Assembly (NCBI GenBank): GCA_035048495.1
Contig: CM068540.1
Location: 666,829 to 730,828 of the forward strand
Direction of reading: 5' to 3'
DNA: 64,000 bases
Source of the DNA: Euptelea pleiosperma
Taxonomy: Eukaryota > Streptophyta > Magnoliopsida > Ranunculales > Eupteleaceae
Position numbers and translations under genes: made by a program. The notes below the pieces were generated by a model. That model was not told the DNA's origin, did not search any database, and saw only the letters and a list, made by a program, of their open reading frames with translations. Positions 1 to 11,900 of the stretch are shown here, piece by piece (position 1 is the first letter of the stretch; every line of letters starts with the position of its first letter).

Positions 1-900
1 CATTTATAGACGTGGCTGATGAGGTTACAAGCCCAAAATGGTCCATACGTTTCACCACCGTGGCATCTCTCCATGTATAATAGGAGAAAAGTGTTAAAAC
101 TAAAGGTTTGAACAAAATTATTAAAGCAAAAGTTTCCGATTTGAACATAAGACCTTTACTTTTGTTCTACTTAGAGTTTTTAAAGTAAAAAAGGTTCGAA
201 GGTCTTGAATTTTGTACCTTGTTTTTGTTCTACAAACTTTCAAAAAGGATTTTGAATTAAAATTTTTGGGGGGAAATAAAAAAATGCTCTTACACTTTGA
301 AATCAAAAGTTTTAAGAAAACTTTTAATCTAACATTGCTTGGAAGTGTAGAGATCCTCGAGTATATAGGGATGAGAGTTGGTTCTAAAGGGTGAGCCTTG
401 GATCTTCCTATTTTGTACCTATCGGGCACAACCATACAACTCATTAGACACAGACACACCCACACACTGAGCCGGGCTGGATCGGATCATATGCTGTGAT
501 AAGCCCAACCTATCTTTAGCACTTTAATTAATAAGAAACATTTTTTATTTAATTTATTACCATTTATCCCATTTAATCTATTTACTATTATTACCGTTTA
601 TCCCTTAAAGAGAATTATTAGGACGAAACAAATCTCTCTACTCTACTTCTATATACAGAAAGGTTTGAGGAAGCCTAAAATACACAAAAAAGTATTCTCT
701 ATTTTACAGAAATGTGATTCTTATAGGCTATGTTTTTAATAACACTACCTATAAATTTTTAGTAATGAAATAAGATAACAAGTCAATTAATGTTAATACT
801 ACAATTGATTCAAGAAAAAATAGTTTCTAAAAATAGGTGTCTTTACAAAGATAAAACAGAAAACAAAGATAAAGAAAATAACTCAAACATTGGAGGAGAT
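1..900. other. AT-rich intergenic sequence, no gene
   Basis: I see no supported gene here. The open frames between about 120 and 470 on both strands overlap each other, have no recognisable domain and lie in low-complexity AT-rich sequence. A GC-richer patch near 465-490 resembles the GGGCTGG/GGATCGGATC-type ends of hAT-like repeats found elsewhere in the window, but it is too short to call. Confidence 0.5.
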
Positions 901-904
901 TCTT

Positions 905-1296
905 TAGATGATGAATCTTAAATTAGAAGAAGTAAAAAGCTAGAACTTCTTGTTTTGGACTCAATTTTCTAACTTATTTAGTTGATGGCAATCCACAAAT
1001 ATTTGGTGACGTAATGTCCATTTCTTGCAAGAAAGAAGCTAAAAATAATGAGTTTAAATCTATAATATATAATAAGACATGGGAAATAGTAAATTTACCT
1101 CCTAGTAGTAAAATTATTTATTATAAATGAATATTAAAAAGAAATTGAAAGTCGATAGAAAATATGAAGTTAAGCTCATAGTCAAGGGATACAAATAAAA
1201 AGAATGTATTGAATTTTTTTTGTATACTTATTCAAAGTTCTAATGACGATAGTCTCAATTTATAAACTTGAAATTCATTAAATGGATGTAAAATCT
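905..1296 (+). pseudogene. Ty1/copia pol remnant, N-terminal half of reverse transcriptase
   Basis: This is a decayed Ty1/copia polyprotein. Conceptual translation gives, in order, an RRSK linker, a NEFKSIIYNKTWEIVNLPP-like stretch, a K-I-L-K-R-N segment where copia has CKWIFKRKLK, an early RT segment matching the ARLVAKGYKQKEGIDY block, and an L-E-I-H-MDVK end. These are the usual landmarks of the start of copia RT. Stop codons and frameshifts break every frame, so nothing is expressed. The frame is lost just after MDVK near 1296 and resumes with the expected FLN-SEL block at about 4345, so a later insertion split the element. It is clearly older than the gypsy elements to the right. Confidence 0.75.
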
Positions 1297-4200
1297 ACTA
1301 TAATACCCCTAGATTTTTTTTCTAAACCTTAATTGGTGTGAATTAAGTGTAGAACCGTACTTGTAACACCATAAAATTTTCTTTCAAATGTCAATTTTGG
1401 TAAATACAAAATCTAGAGTTAACTTACTAATTTAACTTTTTTGAGGTTTACAGATAATTCGTTTTCGAAAAGCCACTTTTGTAATTAGGATGTACATCTT
1501 ATCTTCATGCACTTTTGTAATTAACATGTACATTTTTATTTTCACTCACCTTGTATTTATTTCATCATTATATATGTATTATATGTTATTTACAATTTTG
1601 GAGAGATTTTTGAAAATTTTCATTTTTTGAGTATTCTCGTCTTTTATTTAGAAGAAAATTTAATATTAATTTTTAATATGTGAGGCATAACTTTTTATCC
1701 TAATGTCAAAATCACGATTTGGTTGATGTTCAAGAATCCTTGGTTTATGCGGGTCAAATCATCGTCTAATTATAATTTTACTATTTTGGATCCCAAAATT
1801 TAATTTAAAATTTGGATATTTAATTTAAATGAAAATAGATAAATTGATAATTATTTAAATTTTGGTGGACCTTGGTGAGGCCCATGTTTATGGACTATTT
1901 TGAGGCCTATATTGGAGCATAAAATTTTGAGATTAATTTATCATGTGTTTATTTCATTATTATATATGTATTATATGTTCTCTACAATTTTAGAGAGATT
2001 TTTGAAAAATCTAATTTTTGAGTATTCTTGTCTTTTATTTAAAGGATAATTTAATATTATTTTTTAATATTCGGGGTTCAACTTTTTATCCTAATGTTGA
2101 ACTTGTGATTTGTTTGATATTCTAGAATCCTTGGTTTATGTGGGTCAAATCATCGTCTAATTATAATTTTATTATTTTAGGTCCCAAAATGTAATTTAAA
2201 ATTTAGATATTTAATTTATATGAGAATAGATATAAATTTATATTTATTTAAAGTTTCGTGAACCTTGATTGGGCCCATGTTTAGGAACTATTGTGAGGCC
2301 TATATTGGAGCATAAAATTTTGAGATTAATTAATTAATTAATTATCACATAAGTTCTAGATTATCTAATTAATTAGGTGTCTTAATCCTTGAAATATTTG
2401 CATAGTTCTAATTGAAAACTTATTCATTCTCTTTTAAGGAATCCATATGAGCAAAATCTATATATGAACATACAGGGGATGTCTCCCACATTGTGATGCT
2501 CTATATTTTGAATTCAAAACTCCCTTTAGAACCCTAAATTGATATCTCATTTCCTTCTCTCCAACGCTTAATTTTCTCTTTTCTTTATTAAATCTTTATC
2601 CGTTTACCCTAAACATTTACCACATTCTAGGCTCTATTATTCATAATCGTGGGCACCTATTAGGGTATATAAACCCTTAGTTTCATTACGAAGAGGCCGG
2701 AGAAAGAAAAAGATTAAAGACAAAACTATAGAAGGTTTGCAAGATTGAACTCTTTCTGTTTTAAAGGTAGGATTTTTTCTCATCTTCTCTTACTCTTGTA
2801 GTTGTTTATTTTATTAAATTAATATTAATTATATGTATTCAAATCTCCTCAATAATTTTTATATCATGATTTAGTTTGTTAAAAATTCACGTTTTAATTA
2901 CTTTGTAAAACATGTTAGTCTACTATTAACTTTTGTATTATCGGTTGATTTTATTATTCATTTGTTCATAAATGACTATTATGGATATTTGATTATTGTT
3001 ATCATTGGTTGGGCTATATGGGGTTCATGATATTTTAATTCGATATTGTGCAAATTTGTCGAATGTGCTAAAAATTTGATCGATGAAGTAGATGTTATTT
3101 ATGTTTATTGTACTTATTTTTCATTAGAACTATATATAAGAAGTTTTTCTTTTCAATGATTTTAATTCTAGATTCATCTATAGGATTAATTTTAACTTAA
3201 TTTATTTGATGTACTTTTTTAATAAGGAATTATTAGTTAATTTGAATAATAATTGAGGCTTAACTAAGTATGCGTTCATTTTACATACTTTTTTTTTATT
3301 TCTTTTGGGTCAAATTTACTGTACACCTTATAGTGTTTCGATCATATCTTGGGTTGTACTTAATATGTTTTAGTGATTTCAAAACTCCACATTTTCCTAG
3401 CTCATAAGTACATCGTCTTACGAATTTTTATTTTAAAACTCATTTGGAGGGTCCAAGGGTGACTTAACGAAGTTCTGTAAAAAAATTATGTTTTACAATT
3501 TTCTATTATAAACAGTGTTGTCGGCTTTTTCTATAAACATTGGTAGAGAACCAGTTGTAGGACAAAACATGAAGACGTTATATTTATAAGTTATCTTTAA
3601 AATAAAATTGAAATCACCTAGTTCTGATTAGTAACCTAAGAGATGTGAGTGTTTTATCAGACACTATTTCTTAAATAAAATTTTGTAGATCTTAGTTGTA
3701 GAACTTCAAGACTCTTTTTCTCTTAAATTTTTTTAATAATACTCCTAGACTTAAAACTCTAGTTAGCTTTTTAGATTAGGGTTATGTACCCAGATGTAAA
3801 TTTTATATAAAAAGTTATGACCTTGACACACTGACAGAGTGCGAACCAATTTTTGAATTCAAGAAATATTGAACAAGCTTCAACTGAATTTCTAGAAAAA
3901 TCTACATTCCTAATCCTACTTTTAAAAAATTGACTAGATAAGACATTAAGTCTTCTTTATAGTGATAGGTGGTAGGTTTTCTGACTAAATAACAAACCCT
4001 ATGAAAAATCGACAAGACATACATTTCGATCAGATTTTCTAATTATTTAAAAAATAACTTAGTTTATACTAAAAGTGTTTAATTTTTCAATTTAGCTTTC
4101 AATCCTCTATTTGATTTTTTATGTAATCAGATGGTGTTAGTCAGGAGATGGATGTGACATGTTGAGGATATAGTTTGACTTTGACTTGAATTGATTTTTA

Positions 4201-4342
4201 AATCATGTTGACTTACTTTGACCTATTTGACTTATGTTGACATAAATCAACTTATGTGAGAACTTTCATGCCTCATCTTAGACTCCTAAGTCAACCATGG
4301 ATTTTTGGATCTTGTCACGGATCCTAGATTTTGGGATGTGAC
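1297..4342. mobile_element. LTR-like insertion (about 3 kb) inside the copia remnant
   Basis: This block separates two halves of one copia RT, so it is an insertion. The right end GGATGTGACA, read on the minus strand, is TGTCACATCCCAAAATC, a very common start of Del/Tekay-type LTRs. A plus-strand TGTAACACC at about 1366 could be the other terminus, which leaves about 70 bp unexplained at the left junction. A TATA-like GGGTATATAAACCC lies near 2660. No internal coding domain is present, so a solo LTR is the best reading. I could not find a clean 5-bp target duplication, and the orientation is undecided because TG..CA termini look alike from both ends. Confidence 0.5.
1552..2333. repeat. Two tandem copies of a ~393-bp unit inside the LTR-like insertion
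   Basis: A unit starting TATTTCATCATTATATATG at about 1556 is repeated at about 1949. The copies share the landmarks GGAGAGATTTTTGA, GGTCAAATCATCGTCTAATT and GGCCTATATTGGAGCAT in the same order. They have diverged by scattered substitutions and small indels. This looks like a local duplication within the LTR. Confidence 0.8.
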
Positions 4343-5190
4343 AACAAAATTTCTAAATAGTGAATTATAAGAAGAAATATATATGAATCAACTTGAAAGC
4401 TTTGTGATAAAATTAGGCCTATAAAAGAAAGTATGTAGTCATAAAAATTATTGGATATATTCAAATAATTGTATTTTTTTATAGTCTTAATATTAAATGG
4501 ATATAAGATTAACGAAGTAAATAAGTATGTATATAGTAAATTTACAAAATAAAATGATATAATTAACTTCTTATATGTTGATCATTGATACTAACTTTGA
4601 AATTATTAAAATAATAAAAATTTATTAATATAGAATTTGATATGAAAGACCAGGCAAGATCGACATTATTTTTGGGATAAACTTATTAAGAGTCCATGAT
4701 GAATATCTTTATCTCAATCACACTATATTGAAAAGTTGGTAATAAAGTTTAAACAATTTGAGTGCAATCCAATTAGAACACGATTTGATCCAAACAATAG
4801 TCTAATGAAGAATACTAGTATAGTACTATCTCAACTTGAATATTATAATTTTTTTGATACCATGAATATTATAAATTATAAATTGTAAAATGTATATTAT
4901 AAACTGCACTAGACCCAATATAGCTTATGCTATATGGAGATTTAATAGATACACTAGTAATTTAGGATGAAACCTTGATTAGGCTAGCTAATGAGATATC
5001 TCAAGCATACTTAAATTGTTGAAGAATTTCTTGATAGATATTCCTTTCGTATCAAAGCCAGTGCCACCTATTTTCAGTCAATGTGATTGTCTTACTACAA
5101 TTGATCATGCACAAATTAACTCATAATGGGAAATCCCAATATATTCGTCGGACATAACTCTATGAGTCAACTATTTAAGTTAATAAAGAA
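4343..5190 (+). pseudogene. Ty1/copia pol remnant, RT C-terminus and RNase H
   Basis: This continues the element begun at 905. Readable landmarks in order are a FLNSEL-EEIYMNQLESF block (consensus FLNGELEEEIYMxQPEGF), an ILGIK-type segment, ISLSQSHYIEKL, CNPIRTRFDPN, NCTRPNIAYA, and near 5115-5170 HNGKSQYIRR followed by NSMSQLF, matching the copia RNase H end. Several stops and frameshifts lie between them. Both halves are on the same strand in the correct order, which supports one ancestral element later split. No LTRs for it can be seen in the window. Confidence 0.75.
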
Positions 5191-5946
5191 CGTTTTTATT
5201 AAAAATAAGGAAAATAGCCAAAAACCTTTTTAAATCAATGATTAATGGTACTCTCCATTTTACAAAAAGCTCATCCTCTTTGTACTCCTCTACTTTCATT
5301 CTTTTTTTCTGGGTTCATTCACAAAGGGTTTGGTTCTTCACTATTTTTGTGTTAGAATTTGTGAAGAAGGGTAGTTGTATCCTAAGATGTGAATGTATGA
5401 TATATCATATAGCACCAAGGTTTCAACATGCAGTGGGCGTCAATCACCTTAAGGACAATGCCTGAGACGTACCTCTTTCGATTAGTTCTTAAGTTTATCT
5501 TTTGATTTTACATATTGTTTCTACTAGTTTAAATTGTTGTCTTTCATTAGTTTATGCAAATTGGGAGTTTAGTTAAGATTTTAGCTATTCCGAATATATA
5601 TCTTTCCTGTAAACTTCAACAAAAAGTATAATATATGGTAAGGTATAGGCATGTCATTTACATGGCACTTTCAGCATGGCCAATCTAGAAAATCGTCTAT
5701 CAGATGGATGTTTTGGTTTGATTATGATAGTTGTTCACATGGAAAGAGCCCTGCCATTCCAATGGAGAGGTTTAGAGTGAACTCTGCCATTCCAATGGAG
5801 AGATTTAGAGAGAAACTCCAAAAAACCTAACCATTGGTTGAACATTCTTAAGTTTAATACAAAATATAAGACAACAGGAGCTAAGCCGATTAGAACATAT
5901 AAGCTTGTAAGTTCTTATGTGCATGGATAGACAAAAAAATACATAC
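5191..5946. other. Spacer between copia remnant and the cyclase exons
   Basis: I looked here on the minus strand for the missing cyclase 3' exons (the YGNWGVC, NGGWGESY and QLENGDFPQQ-type segments) and found none. A 30-bp motif with CTGCCATTCCAATGGAGAG is directly repeated at about 5751 and 5786. Otherwise the stretch is featureless. Confidence 0.5.
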
Positions 5947-8900
5947 CACGATCCATCAGGCATTTGTTTATCTTCAATGTAATTCACTGCTTTTATGATA
6001 AAACTTTCTATTTCTTTCTTTCGATGACCAGGATATAATTTCTGAAAAAACACTAAAGCTTGGAGTGCCGATGCAGTGCATTCAACATATCTGGACACAC
6101 CAAACCAATTCCTGTTAATTAGTGCATACAAAATGCAGAAGCAGCAAAACACTTAATAGTGAATATATAAAGAAATCTTACTCATGTTCAATAACAATGC
6201 CCTCAAAAAATTCTGTAGGATTGAGCACCTGTAACAGAAACCCAGAATGTCAATTACTATATAATTAGTTTATATGGATATCTAAGATCAATAATTATTC
6301 TTCAAAAATACTTTGCACAATGTATTTGGGAGAAGTAAAGAGTAATTTCAATATCTACAAGAAGTTACCTCCAACCAGTCATGTCCTGTTACTGGCTCCC
6401 AGGCTGGTAAACCGCCATTTTCACTCTGCAATCATACATAACAATATAACTTATTGATACCAACGTGATATCTTTTTCTAACGTAATTTGACATTTTTAA
6501 GGTGCATACTTTAGAATTAATTTATTGCTACTCTTGTGATTGAGACAACTGTAAAAATTGAGAAATATAATATTATACACCAGTTGGATCACCGTTTTTC
6601 TTCCATAACAAGATTTTTTTGCACGAAAAATCTTTTAAAAATATTTTTTGTGAACAAAAATGCCGGTCCAAATTTTACCTTAGTATTGCATTACATATGT
6701 GTTTAGAGAAGTTATCATGTGCAAAATAAATCTAATAAGTGGAAGCTAATACTTACTTGTAGGGAAAGAATGACGTTCACAGAATCATATAGCCGCTTTG
6801 GTTCCATTTTTTCCCCAACAATTTCAGGGGGCATTTGTGAGAACAAGAGACAAACCTATCAAACAGAGGAGATCATATATCTATCACAATCTTTATGACT
6901 GATTTAATTGCTTATTTGAATTTAATTATAGTATTGAAATAAATCTGGTTACCATTAGTCCTTCTGCTGTGCAATCGGAGACTTGCCACCCATGATCTTG
7001 ATCTGAGAAAGTCCACGACCCTTTAGAAATGTGACGGTACATGCTTTGAAAGTCACCAGATGGATTATCTTCAACCTTCAAAAAATGTGATATGTGATAA
7101 TAAAGCCAAAAAAAGAGTAGCTAGTTGAAGGTAAGAAATGATTTTGGAATAAGATGAAACCTGTGATTTTTTTATGTAATCATGTCCTTTCTTAAGAATA
7201 GGTCCAATTTCTTCGGTAAGATTACTCGCGATGAGTGCTTGAATGGAAAAAGCAGTATCCCAATTCTGACTACCAAAACTCTGTAGTGTATGTCAGCAAC
7301 TTTAGTTCTTACTACTAACAAATTCATATTCAACCATCATCAGACAAACTATTGAGTTTTGTGCACTTCAATATAAGATATCGTGTTTCTATCATAAGTT
7401 GTTAAAACCAAGATAAAACCTGTCTACTTCGGAATCTTAGGTCGCTGGGTTATTGCCAATAAGAAATGGCAGTTGGATGCCAATGATTATATCTGAGGTG
7501 AAGGTTCTCTGGGAAGGAAGGGGGTAGATTCATGTATGATTTGTAAGGGTGTACATGGGTCAAGCCAACATAATAGACACATGAGTGTGGCCTTCTTTGG
7601 TTAGGCTTAGGCTCTTGGGCCAGGATCGAGTCTGAGTTTAAGACTAATGCATTAATGGGCTAAAGCCAGACCCTAAACTAAATTTAAACGAAAAATTTAC
7701 ATAAAGCCTGTTTGGATTGCTATATTGTTCATTTTTAAAACATTAAATAAGAGAAATAAGAAACCCTTAGCAGAAGCCAAGTAAAATTGGTAGTTGTTTC
7801 TAAACCTGCATTCTCATTCCATCTTCAGCAACCCATAAGTAATCTGGGACCCTAGCCAGATGTTTCTTGAATGCATCCGAATTTGGATCTTCCGACCAAC
7901 AAGCAAGCATAAATAATGGCTGCACAATTTACGGAAACATGAGATAATTGTCTTAGTACGAATACTCGTGTTTTTGCATGTGCTAAGCATGGTTATTCTG
8001 TTTTCTATACAAAAATGTTTAAAAAAAAAACCTTTTAAAACTACCATGGAGACATTGGTAACATTTTTTAATAAACAGTCTCTTTACCATCAGGAGATGA
8101 ATTTAAAAAAGATGGGTAAGAGAAATTTTACCTTGTACATATGTTGCATAAGATTGATTTTAATGTAATCGGTATCTATTAACATATCCAGATGGTAGGA
8201 GGGATTTTACCATGTATTCTTCCTTGGTTCTCATTGATTATGGAGCAAGTAGTGTTACCAGATATAGAGTTTACAATTCAATATGGATATTAAGGACTGA
8301 GCCAGAAGGAGTTTATATTGTAGTGCACACTCTTCAGCGACTACCATGGACGCATGTCATACTGGATCCATGTCGTATGAGAACTCCAATTCTATATGGA
8401 GTACAGATCGAGACAAAAGGAGTTTTTGACAAAAAAATTTCTTCTTTGTCTTGACAGATTTTTTTACAAGAGTTTTTGAGATGAGGCTCATGTAAAATAT
8501 TAGAAATAGAAATGTAAATCCATGAAATTTTTCACTTCTTCCTAGTGTTACTCTTCAAGAAAAGATACATCTTTATTGGGCTGAGTAGTGAAAAGATTAT
8601 AAGAACAATGATCTAAAAAAATGGTTATAACATTGTTTACAACGTTAACACTCAATCCCTCAATTTTTTGTTACTATATACATTACCTTTTCAACAGATC
8701 CGGGGGTCATGTATCGACTATTTTCATCTTCATAATGAATGTGCTTCATAGTTACTTGAAGAGCTCTCTCTCTAAACTTGGATAAGGGCCACCGTGTCAG
8801 AAGAGGCTCAGTAAACAAGTGAAGAGAATCCCATATTAAATTTTGTATCAGGGGATGGGGGTAGTAAAGATCCTCCTGCAATAATAATTTACGCAAATAT

Positions 8901-11900
8901 CATATTTTTGCATGTGCACACGCAGGCACACATACACATATTATAAACACGTGCAATTACCCATATATAGTAGATTAGATGTTACCAACCTTTGCACACA
9001 AATGTCGTGTTTTATTCCAATTTATTTCATGATAAGGTTGAACATAAAGCTCTTCTCTCAACGCTAGAATGAGATCTGTGATTGGGCCCACAAATCGCTT
9101 CCCATATAAATATGACATGGGCATGTAAACAGAGCGACAATAACACCACATCTTTGCTGCATTTTATAAGAAAAATAAGATTTAGATTTGAGAAAACTAG
9201 AGTTCTCTTAGCTCACTAATTAGAACTAAGGATGATTGGTGCAAACAAACCTGGATGCATAGGGAGAAAGGAAGGAAAAAGCCAAAACTCCGGGGGCATT
9301 GGGTTGCATCCTGACCACTCATACACTCCAAGTATCTACACCACAAGATCGAGTGTACAAATGATACTAACATTATTAGATTTTGTTAGAAGGAAATCAG
9401 AAGTAGTGTTTTAAATAGCCCTACCGAAAGCCAAGTCTTTCCCCAAGAAGGTATCGATGTTGCACCACCATGATCAAGGATCCAATTTCGGCCTCTTGCA
9501 CACGCATTGTCTTCACCACCATCAGGCCCTTCTCCTAGCATACGCATACAAATGTAGTTAAGTATCGTACCGAACATGGTGCTGTGACCCTCAATATGAA
9601 ATCCCCAACCTCCATCTTCATTCTGCAAAAGGTATGTGGTTAGTCTTGAGCTTGACTGACAACCCCCTACAAGATGATGGACGGGCATACCTGATGATAG
9701 TACATGTAGCGTAGAGTCTCCTTTTTATGTTCCGGCGATAGCATAATATCAAGTGTTCCAGTAATGTATAGCGCAAAGACCTACATTTTATAACATTTAT
9801 AAGAATTACCCTCTCTATTAGTCAAATCCTTTTTAAGTGTCTGTGTAACCATACTTACAAAGGGAGGCATGAAAAACAAGGGGCCCCCAATTTCGGCGGC
9901 CCAATGCCCGTCGCTTGTCTGCATAGCCGAAAAGAATTGAACGGCCCTCCTCAATGTGGTGGTGAGTGCCTCATAGGTTACTTCCTCGTTGTCTCCTACC
10001 TTTACTGGGTGTATACTCAGGTTGAATTTATCTTTATTCTCTTTCAACATCTGTATTTTTGCAATCGAAATGAATGGAGATCAGTGAGAGACAAACTCAA
10101 TAAGAAGGGTACATGGAGATTATTTGTTTTCTTAAGTTAGCATCAATTCAACAGGATATTAACCTTATTTTCTAAATAATGGCAGCACAATTTAAAAAAA
10201 TCCTTAAGCTAGTATCAACCTTGAACATTTTTGTTTTCTCACATGTCTCGACTGGCATATAGTCATGCAAAAAAAAAAAAAATTCTTAGATATGACCTAT
10301 ATGAATGCTCTTATTCATATGAGAATATGATCGTGCAGTCTCTAATCATAAATGGTGAGCATGGCATGAGAATGTGGAAAATCCAATTAGTAAGCCAGAG
10401 CCTAAAGGACCGTGCTGAACCCCGGCCCCATTCACGTGAGTGTGTACCATTCCATTTATTGGTACGTAGTTCAAATGTTGGTATTAAATTATGAATGCCC
10501 AAAGGATTGCATGGTTTAATTGAAATAGTTAAATTAAAATGATGGGCCCTCGATCGGTAGCCAACCAATCGATCTAACTACTCCGCATTAACTTCTCTGA
10601 GCCCGAGCTATCTTCTCAAGATACTCTATGGCATCAAATCCGCATCAACCAGTTTGCCAAAAATTCGGTTCAGACATGGTTTCAATTTTAAAGCATTAAG
10701 TATGTTTATTTGGAACTGATTTGGGTACTCTCATGTACATACACATAAAACACATATTATACGGGAGTTGTTTTGGTAGGTCATAACCTACCAGATACTT
10801 TCTCAAGAAGAAAAATATTTTCCTTTAATTTTTAGAAACTTGATAGAGAGGACTTTTGTATGTGTGAGAATTTCGTATATTTACCTGCAAATGCAATAAA
10901 ACATCGGTGCAAGGATTTACTTGAAACCATTTTTTGTCAAAGTCCTCACGAGCCTTTTCAATTTCAGCTCGCTCTTCGGGTGTTCCAGCATCGGGATCAA
11001 ACTCCTAAGTTTGTCTCCCAACGAAATTGTTGGTTCAAAAAAGATATTGGCTATATGGGCCATCACTATCGGCAATCTTAAGCTTCCACCTTCTCTTATA
11101 TTTGTCATAGAGCAAGACTTCAATTCAGACTCGTAGAGAAAATTATAAAATTGAACTAAGGGAAGTCCAATCGATTGCTCTCTAAGTAAGAATCGATTGG
11201 ACTCATGAAGACAAAATTTTCGAAAAAGTACAATCGATTGCTCTCTGAGTAAGAATCGATTGGACTCACGTAGACAGAACTTCTAGAGAAGTACAATCGA
11301 TTGTACCTGAGCAAGAATTGATTGGACCGATGAGGAAACATTCAAAATTAGATATGAAATTCTAGTTTCCCACTCTCCCACCTGCTATTCATCCTTAGGG
11401 CTCGACTCCTATATATAGCCTTCCCTTGGTTACTAGAAAATATACACACTTATACTCACTCATATAAAGAAAGACTCTCAAGCTTCAAGAGCCATTATCC
11501 TTTTATTGAGTTGAGCCTCAAGAGAGAAAAACCCTTTTATAGTAATTTTTTTATTGAAGGCTTTTCTTCTCTCATGATCATTGCTTGAAGTCCTACTTCG
11601 TTTATAAGCTTGATCTAAAATCTCTGCCTAGTTATCCTTAGTATCCGACTTAGTGAGCCAGAGAGTACCACATGCGTCTCAATCACTTTAAACTACATTG
11701 AGGAGTCAGAGTGTACTGAATCCTTTGAACGATAAGTTTAGGGTGTACCAAATTGAACAACGGCAAAGGGATCTTGGTTAGAAGGTGCTCGTGGATTCGA
11801 CGCAAGAGGCCAGAAGAGGTGGATGCACTGGTAGTTGGCTAGAGGGTTGTATGTTGTTGGAACGGTGCTGCATAGGTAACTTCTATAACTCAAAAAATTT

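Noticed and set aside
121..465. 114-codon minus-strand frame and overlapping plus frame
   Set aside because: AT-rich sequence, no domain, no splice or promoter context, and frames on both strands overlap.
7968..8454. Two plus-strand frames inside the cyclase gene
   Set aside because: Both lie in the 767-bp intron between exons 8 and 7, without domain or homology.
10917..11123. 68-codon minus frame at 10.9-11.1 kb as a gene
   Set aside because: It is an out-of-phase reading of the dead cyclase exon-1 copy.
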